Below the pieces are notes generated by a model. That model ran no database searches. It was not told where the DNA came from and saw nothing but the letters and a program-made list of their open reading frames with translations. The translations under genes were made by a program, and so were the position numbers. From NCBI RefSeq assembly GCF_037572775.1, contig NZ_JBBHKA010000001.1, positions 1,860,001 through 1,924,000 on the forward strand: a stretch of 64,000 bases of DNA. The letters are read 5' to 3'. Positions 35,673-45,428 of the stretch are shown one piece after another; the stretch's first letter is position 1; each line of letters begins with the position of its first letter. This DNA is from Ramlibacter sp. PS4R-6. GTDB taxonomy: Bacteria > Pseudomonadota > Gammaproteobacteria > Burkholderiales > Burkholderiaceae_C.

Positions 35673-38600
35673 ATGTGGCTTCTGGGCGGGCTCCTGGGCC
35701 TGGTGATCGGCGCCATCCTGGGCGCGGGTTGGTTCACGTTGGTGATCGCGGCGGGCGTCGCATTCGTCGCGCACAAACTCTTCGGCGGCGCCGCGCAGGC
35801 CCAAGCCGTGCAGCCGGTGATGACCGTCCCACACGAGGACGATGATTTCTCCGCCCTGCGCGCGAAAGTCGCGGCGCTCGAGAAACGCGTGCTGCACCTC
35901 GAAAGCATGGCGCGAAGCGGCGCGACGGCGCAGGCCCCGGCCGTGACGGGCGCACCTGCCGTCACCGCTGCGCCGCCAGCCGCCAGCATTGCACCCGTCG
36001 CCAGCATTGCACCCGTCGCCAGCATTGCACCCGTCGCCAGTGCGGCACCGGTCGCCACCGCGGGCCCTGTTGCAGCCGCGCCTCCCATCGCCACAGCCGC
36101 GCCCCGGCCGCAGGCGATGCCCGAGCCGGTCGCCGCGCGCGTCGCCGCAACGCAATCCGCGGCAGCCGTGCCTGCCGCGGCGCGTCCCACGCCCGCCCCG
36201 GTGCGCCGCCCGCAACCGGAGCCGGAACCGGAAATCGTGACGCGCGTGAAGGGATGGATCTTTGGCGGCAACACGCTGGTGAAGGTCGGCGTGCTGATCC
36301 TGTTCCTCGGCCTCGCGTTCCTGCTGCGCTACACCGCCGAGCGCGTGACGGTTCCGGTCGAACTGCGCTACGCCGGCGTTGCGTTCGCCGGGCTGGGACT
36401 GCTCGTGGTGGGCTGGTTGCTTCGCCGCAAGCGCGCGGACTATGCGCTGATCGTGCAGGGCGCGGGCATCGGCGTGCTGTACCTCACCATCCTCGCGGCG
36501 ATCAAGCTGCATGCGCTGCTGCCCACGGGGGCGGCCTTTGCCATGCTCGCCGCGATGGCGGTGCTCAGCGCGGCGCTGGCGGTGCTGCAGAACGCATCTA
36601 TCCTCGCGACCGTCGCCGCGCTCGAAGGTTTCGCGGCGCCGGTCCTCGTGTCCACCGGCGGCAACCACCCCGTCGCCCTGTTCACGTACCTCGCGGTGCT
36701 GGACGCCGGCATCTTCCTCGTCGCGACCTACAAGGCGTGGCGCGTGCAGAACCTCATCGGCCTGGTGGGCACGTTCACGCTGGCCGTCGGCTGGGCGAAC
36801 ACGCACTACACGGACGACCAGTTCGGCGTGGTGCAGCCCTTCCTGGTGTTCTTCTTCGCGCTGTTCGCCTTCATGGGCGTGCTGTTCGCATCGCGGACGC
36901 TGGCCGACCTGAGCAAAAAGCCCGCGCCCGAAGGCCTGCGCGAAAGGGCGGGGCAGGCGCTGGGTGCGGTGGGCCGCGTCGACAGCGCGCTCGTGTTCGG
37001 CACGCCCGTCACCGCCTTCGGCCTGCAATACATGCTGATGCGGCCCTGGGAGTACGGGGCGGCGTGGTCCGCGCTGGCCTTCGCGGCTTTCTACCTCGTG
37101 CTCGCGCGCGTGGTGTACGCGAAGCAGCGCCACGGGCTGGCGCTGCTCGCCGAGGCGTATGCGATCGTCGCGGCGATCTTCGTCACGCTGGCGATCCCGC
37201 TGGGCCTGGAAGGCACGTGGACCGGCGCCGCATGGGCGATCGAAGGCGCGGGCATGTACTGGCTCGGCATCCGCCAGCAGCGGCCCTATGCGCGCCTGCT
37301 GTCGTACGTGGTCCTTGCCGGCGCGGCGTACAAGCTGCTGCACGAGATCGCGGTCAACACCACGGGCGTCGGCCCGGTGCTCGAAGGCACCGTGTTCGGC
37401 CCGCTCGTGTTCGCCGCGGCCGCCAGTGTCATGTCGGCCCTGCACCGCCGGAACAAGGCGGCCATGGGCGACTTCGAAGCCAGCCTGGGCTTCTTCCTGC
37501 CGTGGCTCGCGGTGGCGGGCATTTCCATCCTGCCGTGGGAACTGCTCGAGCCCGCGCGCGCGGCGACGGCCACGGCGGTGCTCGCGCTGGCGCTGTATGC
37601 CTACGCGAGGGCTGCGCAAGCGGACGAGCTGCGGCCCATCGTCAGCGTGCTGCAGGTGTTCGCGGTCGTGACGTTCGCCGCGACCTTGCAGCGCGGCGCG
37701 GGCCTGGCCAGCACCGGCCCGGCGCTGGCCGACGGCGCGGAAGGCGGCATCGAGATGATCGCGATCGCGGCCAGCTTCCTGCTCACGGCCGGCCATACGC
37801 TGTGGCTCAACCGCCAGGACGCGTTGCGCAGCGGCCTGCGGCCCGTCTGGTCCGTGGCCAGTTCGCTCACCGCCGTGGCCGGTGTGGTGCTGCTGCACCT
37901 GGCGCCGCTCTTCGGCGCCAGCGTGAAGGACACGACGCAGTGGTGGCCGCTGTCGGCGTGCGCCGTCTTGTGGGTCGCGCTGCGGCTGCTGCACACGCCG
38001 CTGGCTTTCGCGGCCGGCGGCCTGCAGCTGGCCGCCGCCGGGGCCTTCTTCACCTACTTCAGCCCCGCGCCCGCGGCAGCGAGCATCGCCAACCCGGCCT
38101 TCCTCGTGCCGATGCTGTTCGCGGTGACGTGGTTCGTCGCCGGCGACTGGATCCGCGCCGAGTCGCAGCGTGTGCGCGAATCGGCCGACATGCCGGCGCG
38201 CAAGCGCTGGATCAACGAATGGTGCGAGGACGCCTATGCGCGCTGGCTGCCCGTGCTGGGCGCGCTCGCGTTCTGGGTCTTCGCCTGGTGGCACGAGATC
38301 GTGCGCTTGCTGGAACGCGACCACGCGCTGCGCTTCCTCGGGGCGGCGGCCGTGTTGCTGGCCGTCGCGACCTCTGCGCTCGCCAGCAGCCTGGCCACGT
38401 GGCGCCGCTGGCGCGAAGCCGGGCTGTGCACCAGCGTGACCGTGCCGGCCTTGTACTTCACGCTGGCCATCGCGCTGGCTACCGGGGCGTCGCCGAATTT
38501 CCCGTCGCGCGACGCCGGCTGGCTCGCCTGGCCGCTGGCCTTCGCGTGGCACCTCGCGCTGCTGCGCGCACAGCCGCGCTGGCTCGGCCGCGAGGCGCTG

Positions 38601-39377
38601 GGCTGGATGCACGCCGCGGGCCTGTGGCTGTTCGTCTTCCTCGCCGCGAAGGAATGCGGCTTGCGGATGATGCCCACGGGCGTCGAGGGCAGCGGCTGGT
38701 CGGTGCTCGGCTGGCTGTTGGTGCCCGGCCTCGTGGTCGCGCTCATCGCCACCCGCCTGCGCGGCGTGTGGCCGGTGGCCGAGTTCCGCCCCGCGTACAT
38801 GGGGCGGGGCTGCATGCCGATCGTGGCCGTGATGCTGCTGCACGTGCTGGTGATGAACCTCGCGTCGCCCGGCGACTCGCGGCCGCTGCCCTATGTGCCG
38901 TTGCTCAACCCGCTCGAGCTGGCCTTTGCGCTGGCCCTCGCCAGCACGATGCTGTGGTGGCGTGCTTCGCCGTCGCGCGGCGCTGCCAGCGACGCGTCCA
39001 GGGGCGCGCTGGCCTTGTTCGCGTTGTACCTGCTCACAGGGGGCGTGCTGCGTGCCTGCCACCACTGGGCCGGTATTCCTTGGGACATGCACGCGCTCGC
39101 GTCGTCGCGCCTCGTGCAGGCGGCCCTGTCGATCACGTGGGCGGTGAGCGGCGTGCTGGCGATGGTCGTGGCCCACCGCCGCGCATCGCGCGCGAACTGG
39201 ATCGGCGGCGCGGCGCTGATCGGCGTGGTGGTGGTCAAGCTGTTCGTAGTGGACCTCGCCGACACGGGCGGCATCTACCGCATCGTGTCGTTCATCGCGG
39301 TCGGCGTGCTGTTGCTGCTGGTCGGCTACTTCGCGCCCGTGCCGCCGAAGGCTTCCGCCGTGGGGGCCGCCGCATGA
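35673..39377 (+). CDS. DUF2339 large polytopic membrane protein
   Basis: A 1234-residue protein with an N-terminal hydrophobic segment (WLLGGLLGLVIGAILGAGW), a short coiled coil (FSALRAKVAALEKRVLHLE), an Ala/Pro-rich linker with tandem hexapeptides, and then more than twenty hydrophobic segments to the C-terminus. This is the DUF2339 layout; function unknown, thought to be envelope-related. A perfect GGAGGAGG precedes the ATG. The stop overlaps the DUF3999 start as ATGA, and DUF2339/DUF3999 pairing is common, so they likely act together. Confidence 0.9.
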   Translation: MWLLGGLLGLVIGAILGAGWFTLVIAAGVAFVAHKLFGGAAQAQAVQPVMTVPHEDDDFSALRAKVAALEKRVLHLESMARSGATAQAPAVTGAPAVTAAPPAASIAPVASIAPVASIAPVASAAPVATAGPVAAAPPIATAAPRPQAMPEPVAARVAATQSAAAVPAAARPTPAPVRRPQPEPEPEIVTRVKGWIFGGNTLVKVGVLILFLGLAFLLRYTAERVTVPVELRYAGVAFAGLGLLVVGWLLRRKRADYALIVQGAGIGVLYLTILAAIKLHALLPTGAAFAMLAAMAVLSAALAVLQNASILATVAALEGFAAPVLVSTGGNHPVALFTYLAVLDAGIFLVATYKAWRVQNLIGLVGTFTLAVGWANTHYTDDQFGVVQPFLVFFFALFAFMGVLFASRTLADLSKKPAPEGLRERAGQALGAVGRVDSALVFGTPVTAFGLQYMLMRPWEYGAAWSALAFAAFYLVLARVVYAKQRHGLALLAEAYAIVAAIFVTLAIPLGLEGTWTGAAWAIEGAGMYWLGIRQQRPYARLLSYVVLAGAAYKLLHEIAVNTTGVGPVLEGTVFGPLVFAAAASVMSALHRRNKAAMGDFEASLGFFLPWLAVAGISILPWELLEPARAATATAVLALALYAYARAAQADELRPIVSVLQVFAVVTFAATLQRGAGLASTGPALADGAEGGIEMIAIAASFLLTAGHTLWLNRQDALRSGLRPVWSVASSLTAVAGVVLLHLAPLFGASVKDTTQWWPLSACAVLWVALRLLHTPLAFAAGGLQLAAAGAFFTYFSPAPAAASIANPAFLVPMLFAVTWFVAGDWIRAESQRVRESADMPARKRWINEWCEDAYARWLPVLGALAFWVFAWWHEIVRLLERDHALRFLGAAAVLLAVATSALASSLATWRRWREAGLCTSVTVPALYFTLAIALATGASPNFPSRDAGWLAWPLAFAWHLALLRAQPRWLGREALGWMHAAGLWLFVFLAAKECGLRMMPTGVEGSGWSVLGWLLVPGLVVALIATRLRGVWPVAEFRPAYMGRGCMPIVAVMLLHVLVMNLASPGDSRPLPYVPLLNPLELAFALALASTMLWWRASPSRGAASDASRGALALFALYLLTGGVLRACHHWAGIPWDMHALASSRLVQAALSITWAVSGVLAMVVAHRRASRANWIGGAALIGVVVVKLFVVDLADTGGIYRIVSFIAVGVLLLLVGYFAPVPPKASAVGAAA
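35982..36053 (+). repeat. 18-bp tandem repeat (three exact plus one degenerate unit)
   Basis: The unit GCCAGCATTGCACCCGTC at 35982, 36000 and 36018 is identical three times; the fourth at 36036 is diverged. It codes Ala-Ser-Ile-Ala-Pro-Val in the linker of the DUF2339 protein. Coding minisatellite, not CRISPR. Confidence 0.9.
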
Positions 39378-40415
39378 AGCTGTCCCGCGCCGTCGCGATC
39401 GTATGGTGCTGCGCAGCGGCGCACGGCCTGGCATCGCCGCAGCGCGGCGCACTGGAGCTGCAGGGCGAGGGGCCTTACTACCGCATGGCGATCCCGGTCG
39501 AAGCCTACGCCAACGCGCTGGACGCCAGCCTCGCCGAACTGCGCATTCGCAACGCCGCCGGCGTGGCCGTGCCGTTCGCATGGGACGACCGTGCGTCGCC
39601 CGCGCCGCGCCTGCTGTGGCTGCCGCGTATCGCGCCGGCGAGCTGCACGGCCGATTCGTGCGACTACGCGGTGCCGCCCAACGTGCCGGTGCAGAAGCTG
39701 CGCATCGAGATGGCGCAGTCGAACACGCTGGCGCAGGTGCAGGTGCTCGCGCTGATACCCGCCGGCTATTCGCCGGCGCCGCACTACCACCCGCACCACC
39801 ACCACCTGCACAACCCGATCCGGATCCTGCGCCACCGCGAGAGGCACGCGCCGCCGCCCGCGCCGGCGGCTGCGACCGATATCGAGCAGCAGCTCGCCGA
39901 CACCGTCGCCTACCCGGGTGCAGAAGAACGGCGTGGAGGAAAAGGCGGTCGAGGTCGACCTCGGCGGCGTGGCCTACCCCCGGCTGCGATTGCGCGTGCG
40001 CGGCGGCATCGCGCAGGTCGGCCAGCCGACGCCGGGCATCGAGATCGCCACGCGCGAGCGCGCCATCGTCTTCCTTGCCAGTGGCGCGGCACCTTTCACC
40101 GCCACGTGGGGCGACGTGGCCGGCGAGCCCCGCGCGCTGCCACTGGCCACGCTGGTCCCCAAATACCAGGCGAACAAGCCCTTCGCGGCGGGCACCGCCA
40201 ACCTGGAGGTGAGGGTCGCGCCACCGCTCGTCGTACCGGCACCCGTTGCGCAGGCCGTCGCGCAGCCTGCGCCGCAGCCCGCGCGAGAGGCGCAGAAGCC
40301 GGCCAAGCCTGCGCGCGAGCACGACGCCTGGCTATGGGCAGCGCTGTTGGGCGCCGTGGCCGGGCTCGGCGCGATGGCATGGTCACTGCTGCGCCAGAAA
40401 CCCGAGGTTTTGTGA
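39374..40415 (+). pseudogene. DUF3999 domain protein with an apparent +1 frameshift
   Basis: The 5' part (from ATG 39374, with signal peptide ...VWCCAAAHGLASP, DUF3999-like MAIPVEAYANALDASLAELRI and LLWLPR) runs normally to about 39915. The matching 3' part (from 39918: VQKNGVEEKAVEVDLGG, AYPRLRLRVRGG, a C-terminal membrane helix AALLGAVAGLGAMAWSLL) is in the next frame. Removing one G from GGG at 39916-39918 joins them as DTVAYP-VQKNGVEEK, giving about 346 residues. Past the shift the original frame becomes Arg-rich nonsense. It could be a real mutation or a base-call error. Length is shorter than typical DUF3999 proteins (~450). Confidence 0.7.
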
Positions 40416-41584
40416 CGGCGCCGCGCGCGTTGTACGCTACGCCCGTGCCGTCCCGCTTCAACCCCCGCGCCCTGGCGCGGCTCACATCCACCCTGCAATC
40501 GCACATCGACCGCGGCCGCATCCCGGGCGCGATCGCCGTGGTCGCGCGTGCAGGCCAGGTCGAGTTGTTCGAGGCGCTGGGGCGGCTCGACCCCGACAGC
40601 GGCGCCGCGATGCGGGACGATGCCATCTTCCGCATCTATTCGATGACCAAGCCCGTCGTCTCGCTGGCCGCGCTGATGCTGATGGAAGAAGGCGCGCTGC
40701 AGATGAACCAGCCGCTGTCGCTCTTCTTCCCCGAGTTCGCCCAACCGAAGGTGCAGGCGGGTAACGAGCTTGTGCCGGCCGCGCGCGAAGCGACCGTGCA
40801 CGACCTGCTGCGGCACACCGCGGGCCTGACTTACGGCTTCCTCGGGGCCAACCCCGTGCAGCAGCTGTACGAGGCGAACAACCTCGTCGACCGGTCGCGC
40901 ACCAACCGCGAGTTCTGCCGCGTGCTCGCGTCCTTGCCCTTGCAGGACCACCCGGGCACCTGGTTCCAGTACAGCCATGCGACCGACGTGCTCGGCGCCG
41001 TGGTCGAGGCGGCCTCGGGCCGCACGCTGGGCCAGTTCCTCGCGGAGCGCATCTTCGAGCCGCTCGCGATGAAGGAGACGTCGTTCAACGTGCCGCAGCC
41101 GAAGTGGGGCCGTGTCGCGCAGCCCTTCGGCAAGGACCCCGACAGCGGGCAGCCCGTCACGATGCTGGACCACCGCGCGCATGCGTCATGGGAATCCGGC
41201 GGTGGCGGCCTCTTCGGCACGGCGCACGACTACGTCCGCTTCCTCTCGATGATGGCCAACCGCGGCTCGCTCGGCGGCGAGCGCCTCGTGTCGCGCAAGA
41301 CGGTCCAGTGGATGACGGCCGACCACTTGGGCGCGCTGCCCGCGTACAACGACCTGCTGATCCCCGGCTACGGCTTCGGCCTGGGCTTCGCCGTGCGCAA
41401 GGAGGCGGGCATGGGGCCGCAGCCGGGCTCGCCGGGCCAGTATTTCTGGAGCGGCATCGGCGGGACTTCGTTCTTCATCGACCCGGCCGAGGACATCTTC
41501 GCGCTCCTGATGACGCAGGCGCCGAACCAGCGTATCTTCTTCCGCAACCTGTTCCGCCACCTCGTTTACGCTGCGCTGGATTGA
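40412..41584 (+). CDS. Serine hydrolase of the beta-lactamase class C / esterase EstB family
   Basis: A 390-residue hydrolase. The nucleophile motif SMTK is at 77-80, a YSHATD motif near 186 supplies the Tyr, HTAGLTYGF lies near 134, and GGTSFFIDPAEDIFALLMTQ forms the C-terminal core. No signal peptide is seen, which fits an esterase rather than a periplasmic beta-lactamase. GTG 40412 overlaps the DUF3999 stop as GTGA; GTG 40445 (MPSRFNPRA) is an alternative. Because of the upstream frameshift the reading frame is open from 39374, so an automatic call may fuse it to DUF3999. Confidence 0.88.
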   Translation: MTAPRALYATPVPSRFNPRALARLTSTLQSHIDRGRIPGAIAVVARAGQVELFEALGRLDPDSGAAMRDDAIFRIYSMTKPVVSLAALMLMEEGALQMNQPLSLFFPEFAQPKVQAGNELVPAAREATVHDLLRHTAGLTYGFLGANPVQQLYEANNLVDRSRTNREFCRVLASLPLQDHPGTWFQYSHATDVLGAVVEAASGRTLGQFLAERIFEPLAMKETSFNVPQPKWGRVAQPFGKDPDSGQPVTMLDHRAHASWESGGGGLFGTAHDYVRFLSMMANRGSLGGERLVSRKTVQWMTADHLGALPAYNDLLIPGYGFGLGFAVRKEAGMGPQPGSPGQYFWSGIGGTSFFIDPAEDIFALLMTQAPNQRIFFRNLFRHLVYAALD

Positions 41585-41588
41585 CACC

Positions 41589-42071
41589 ATGGGCCACGAA
41601 CATTCGCACGATGCGCGCTGGAAGCACGACGGCGTGCGCGTCATCCCCGGCAACCAGCTCGATCCCAACGTGCCTTCGACGCCGGGCATGGACCGCAAGG
41701 CGGCCATCACGTTCGCGCGCGTGGGCGCGCAGAAGCTCTGGGCCGGCACGGTCCACATCCATCCCAACGCAAAGACGGGCGCGCACCACCACGGCCACCT
41801 CGAAAGCGTGATCTACGTGGTGAAGGGCCGCGCGCGCATGCGCTGGGGCGAGCACCTCGAGTTCACCGCGGAGGCGGGGCCGGGCGACTTCATCTACGTG
41901 CCGCCTTTCGTGCCGCACCAGGAGATCAACGCAAGCCCGACCGAGGCGCTCGAGTGCGTCCTGTGCCGCAGCGACGGCCAGGCGGTGGCGGTCAACCTGG
42001 ACATCGAACCCGTCGAGAAACCCGAGCAGGTGCTGTGGGTGGACCCGACGCACCCGAAGGGCGGCGTCTAG
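41589..42071 (+). CDS. Cupin domain protein
   Basis: A 160-residue single-cupin protein. The metal motif GAHHHGHLESVIYVVKGRARM (His near 66-69, Glu near 73) and the second motif PGDFIYVPPFVPHQE (His near 111) are complete, so a metal-bound barrel is expected. The N-terminus is His-rich (GHEHSHDARWKHDG). It begins 4 bases after the hydrolase stop and ends 4 bases before a response-regulator gene. Substrate unknown; dioxygenase, isomerase or sensor roles are all possible. Confidence 0.85.
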   Translation: MGHEHSHDARWKHDGVRVIPGNQLDPNVPSTPGMDRKAAITFARVGAQKLWAGTVHIHPNAKTGAHHHGHLESVIYVVKGRARMRWGEHLEFTAEAGPGDFIYVPPFVPHQEINASPTEALECVLCRSDGQAVAVNLDIEPVEKPEQVLWVDPTHPKGGV

Positions 42072-42075
42072 CTCG

Positions 42076-42540
42076 ATGGCGCATCCCCCGCAGTTGCAGG
42101 ACATCGCCGTCCTCGTGGTCGAGGACGACGAGGACTACCGCGAGCTCACGCTGGCCACGCTGCGCGAGTGCTGCGATCCCGCGCGCATCCTCGGTGTCGC
42201 CGACGGCGAGCGCGCGCTCGATTGGCTCCTGGGCCGCCGCGCGCATGCCGGGCGCGACACGCGCAGGCAACCGCGGCTGGTGGTGCTGGACCTGACGCTG
42301 GAGCGCGTGCACGGCATCGACGTGCTCGAGGCCATGCGCGACGACCCGCTGACGCAAGGCGTGCCGGTCGTGGTGCTGTCCGGCACCTCGGACAAGGCGG
42401 AGCTCGACCGCTGCTACCAGGCCGGGGCCAACAGCGTCGTGCGCAAGACCGTCGACCCGGCGGAACTGCGCCGCAAGCTGCACCAGATGTACGAGTTCTG
42501 GATCACCGTCAACGAGGCCAACCGCAACTCGCGCGTGTAG
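42076..42540 (+). CDS. Single-domain response regulator
   Basis: A 154-residue receiver-only protein. The acidic pair VVEDDEDY (about 15-21), phospho-acceptor Asp72 in LVVLDLTLE, Ser/Thr in VVLSGTSD and Lys near 118 (VVRKTV) are all present. No output domain, so it acts by protein contact or as a phosphate relay, like CheY or Rcp1. No cognate kinase is adjacent; the hybrid kinase at 23121 is a candidate only by presence. It lies 4 bases after the cupin gene. Confidence 0.9.
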   Translation: MAHPPQLQDIAVLVVEDDEDYRELTLATLRECCDPARILGVADGERALDWLLGRRAHAGRDTRRQPRLVVLDLTLERVHGIDVLEAMRDDPLTQGVPVVVLSGTSDKAELDRCYQAGANSVVRKTVDPAELRRKLHQMYEFWITVNEANRNSRV

Positions 42541-42544
42541 TCGC

Positions 42545-42575
42545 CCGACTACACGTGACGCGCCGACTTCCTACA
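42545..42575 (+). promoter_or_regulatory. Candidate promoter motif CCGAC-18-TTCCTACA (copy 3)
   Basis: CCGAC at 42545-42549 and TTCCTACA at 42568-42575 are separated by 18 bases, exactly as at 11962-11992. The site begins 5 bases after the response-regulator stop and lies 36 bases before the next ATG. Confidence 0.4.
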
Positions 42576-42610
42576 CCTGCTGAGCCACGCCATTGGCGAC
42601 AGTCGAGCCG

Positions 42611-43009
42611 ATGGAACCCAGCAAGCCCGACAAGCCCAGCCGCGGCAGCACGCTGCTGCCCACCGCGGCGGTCACGGCCGTCGCCGTGTTCGCCGTCGTC
42701 GCGGCGGTGATGGTCAAGCGCGGCGACGATCCCGTCGTCGCGGGCGGCACTGCACCCGCCGAAGTCGTCACCGCACCGCCGCTGAAGGCGCCCGACACAC
42801 GCTCGATGGGCGGCGCGGCCGCGTGCAAGGACTGCGGCGTCGTGCAGATGGTGGTGGCCGTGAACGAGCCCGGGGGCACCGCGCCGCGGGCCTACCAGAT
42901 GCACATCCGCATGGACGACGGCAGCACGCGCACGATCGAGCAGCGCGGCGCGCTGGCGGCCGGCTCGCGCGTGCAGGTCAAGGGCTCGAGCGTGAAGCCG
43001 CTGTCGTGA
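42611..43009 (+). CDS. Small membrane-anchored protein with SlyB-like C-terminal domain
   Basis: A 132-residue protein with a single hydrophobic segment near residues 18-36 (LLPTAAVTAVAVFAVVAAVMV), a Pro/Ala linker, a CKDCG pair, and a C-terminal strand-rich domain (YQMHIRMDDGSTRTIEQRGALAAGSRVQVKG) resembling the C-terminus of SlyB-type outer-membrane lipoproteins. No lipobox or glycine zipper is present. ATG 42611 is preferred over an in-frame TTG at 42593. It has its own candidate promoter and abuts the convergent oxidoreductase gene. Confidence 0.75.
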   Translation: MEPSKPDKPSRGSTLLPTAAVTAVAVFAVVAAVMVKRGDDPVVAGGTAPAEVVTAPPLKAPDTRSMGGAAACKDCGVVQMVVAVNEPGGTAPRAYQMHIRMDDGSTRTIEQRGALAAGSRVQVKGSSVKPLS

Positions 43010-44047
<1,038 letters not shown>

Positions 44048-44050
44048 GTC

Positions 44051-44094
44051 GGCTCCTGGCGTCGTAGCGCCAGCGATGCTACTTGTCAGGAGCC
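44051..44094 (-). promoter_or_regulatory. Possible Shine-Dalgarno-sequestering hairpin before the CurA-like gene
   Basis: In the minus-strand mRNA, GGCTCCTG (44094-44087) is a perfect complement of CAGGAGCC (44058-44051), and the latter contains the AGGAG ribosome site 3 bases from the ATG region. Between them lie GTAGC and GCTAC, which can pair inside, and an alternative TGGCG/CGCCA hairpin. This could hold translation off until unfolded. Confidence 0.4.
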
Positions 44095-44177
44095 TCGTGT
44101 GCTGTCCCGCACGTATCACCGCCTTGTGCTGTAATGAATTTGCCCCGCCGACGACTCATCCACTGGAGGTTTTCCAC

Positions 44178-45428
44178 GTGACTGTGTCCCTTGCCGCGCA
44201 CGCGGCCGCGCACCCGCGCGCCGCCCTGCAGGACCGCTACGCGGCGGTCCGCGCGCACACCTTGTCGCTGGCCGCGCCGCTGTCCGAAGAAGACCAGTGC
44301 GTGCAGCCCATGCCCGACGCCAGCCCCACGAAGTGGCACCTGGCGCACACCAGCTGGTTCTTCGAGGCGGTGGTGCTGTGCGAGCACGCCAAGGGCTATG
44401 AGCCGTTCGACGCGCGCTTCTTCCACCTGTTCAACTCCTACTACGAGTCGCTTGGCCCGCGCCACCCGCGCCCGCAGCGCGGCCTGCTGACGCGGCCGTC
44501 GCTCGCACAGGTGCATCGCTACCGCGCGCACGTGGACGCGGCGATGGCGCGCTTCATCGAAACGGCCACGGGCCCCGAATGGGATGCGGCGGCGCCGCTC
44601 ATGGAGCTGGGCCTGAACCACGAGCAGCAGCACCAGGAGCTGGTCCTCACCGACATCCTGTACACGCTGGGGTGCAACCCGCTGCTGCCGGCCTACCGCG
44701 CGGGCGAGGCGCCCCCGCTGCGCCTGGCGTCCGGGCCGAGCACGGCCGGCTGGATCGACATGCAGGGCGACGTCGCGCGCATCGGCCACGCGGGCGAAGG
44801 TTTCGCATTCGACAATGAGACACCGCGCCACGAGGTGCTGCTGCAGCCCTTCCGCATCGCCGACCGTTTGGTGACCTGCGGCGAGTTCGCGGAGTTCATC
44901 GCCGACGGCGGCTACGAAAAGCCGTCGCTGTGGCTGTCCGACGGCTGGGCGGCGGTGCAGGCCAATGGCTGGCGGCACCCGCTGTACTGGATCGCGCCGG
45001 ATGACCCGCGCGCACCGGCGCCGCACTGGCAGGTGTTCGGGCTGGACGGCGTGCGACCGCTCGACGCCGAAGCACCCGTCACGCACCTGAGCTACTACGA
45101 AGCCGCGGCCTACGCCGAGTGGGCCGGCGCACGCTTGCCCACCGAATTCGAATGGGAAGCCGCGAGCGCCGCGCCGGGGATGCACCAGCTCACCGGCCAT
45201 GCCTGGCAGTGGACGCGTTCCTCGTACGACCCGTACCCGGGCTTCCGGCCGTGGGCCGGCGCGGTGGCCGAGTACAACGGCAAGTTCATGGTGGGTCAGC
45301 TCGTGCTGCGCGGCTCCAGCAGCGCGACGCCCGCCGGCCACGAGCGCGCCACGTACCGCAACTTCTTCCCGCCCGCGGCGCGTTGGCAGTTCTCGGGAAT
45401 CCGCCTCGCGAAGGACGCCGCATGCTGA
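44178..45428 (+). CDS. egtB: Ergothioneine biosynthesis protein EgtB
   Basis: A 416-residue sulfoxide synthase. It joins trimethylhistidine (hercynine) to a thiol donor with O2 at a non-heme iron. The DinB-like N-terminal domain holds the iron ligands: His57 in HLAHTSWFF and His148/His152 in NHEQQHQEL. The C-terminal formylglycine-generating-enzyme-like domain shows THLSYYEAAAYAEWAGARLPTE and WQWTRSSYDPYPGF. The start is GTG 44178, with GGAGG 10 bases upstream; no ATG is available. It overlaps egtD by 7 bases. Whether it uses gamma-Glu-Cys or cysteine cannot be read here. Confidence 0.93.
   Translation: MTVSLAAHAAAHPRAALQDRYAAVRAHTLSLAAPLSEEDQCVQPMPDASPTKWHLAHTSWFFEAVVLCEHAKGYEPFDARFFHLFNSYYESLGPRHPRPQRGLLTRPSLAQVHRYRAHVDAAMARFIETATGPEWDAAAPLMELGLNHEQQHQELVLTDILYTLGCNPLLPAYRAGEAPPLRLASGPSTAGWIDMQGDVARIGHAGEGFAFDNETPRHEVLLQPFRIADRLVTCGEFAEFIADGGYEKPSLWLSDGWAAVQANGWRHPLYWIAPDDPRAPAPHWQVFGLDGVRPLDAEAPVTHLSYYEAAAYAEWAGARLPTEFEWEAASAAPGMHQLTGHAWQWTRSSYDPYPGFRPWAGAVAEYNGKFMVGQLVLRGSSSATPAGHERATYRNFFPPAARWQFSGIRLAKDAAC

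Noticed and set aside
35982-36053. CRISPR array
   Set aside because: Units are directly tandem without spacers and code in frame.
35148-40322. A 1724-codon minus-strand open frame
   Set aside because: Arg/His/Gln-rich composition and antisense to DUF2339 and MetE-like genes; typical GC-rich mirror frame.
36254-41584. A 1776-codon plus-strand frame
   Set aside because: It is a shadow of DUF2339 at first, then the DUF3999 N-terminus, nonsense past the frameshift and finally the serine hydrolase; not one protein.
40412-41584. Class C beta-lactamase conferring resistance
   Set aside because: The SxxK and Tyr motifs are shared with EstB-type esterases and no export signal is seen.
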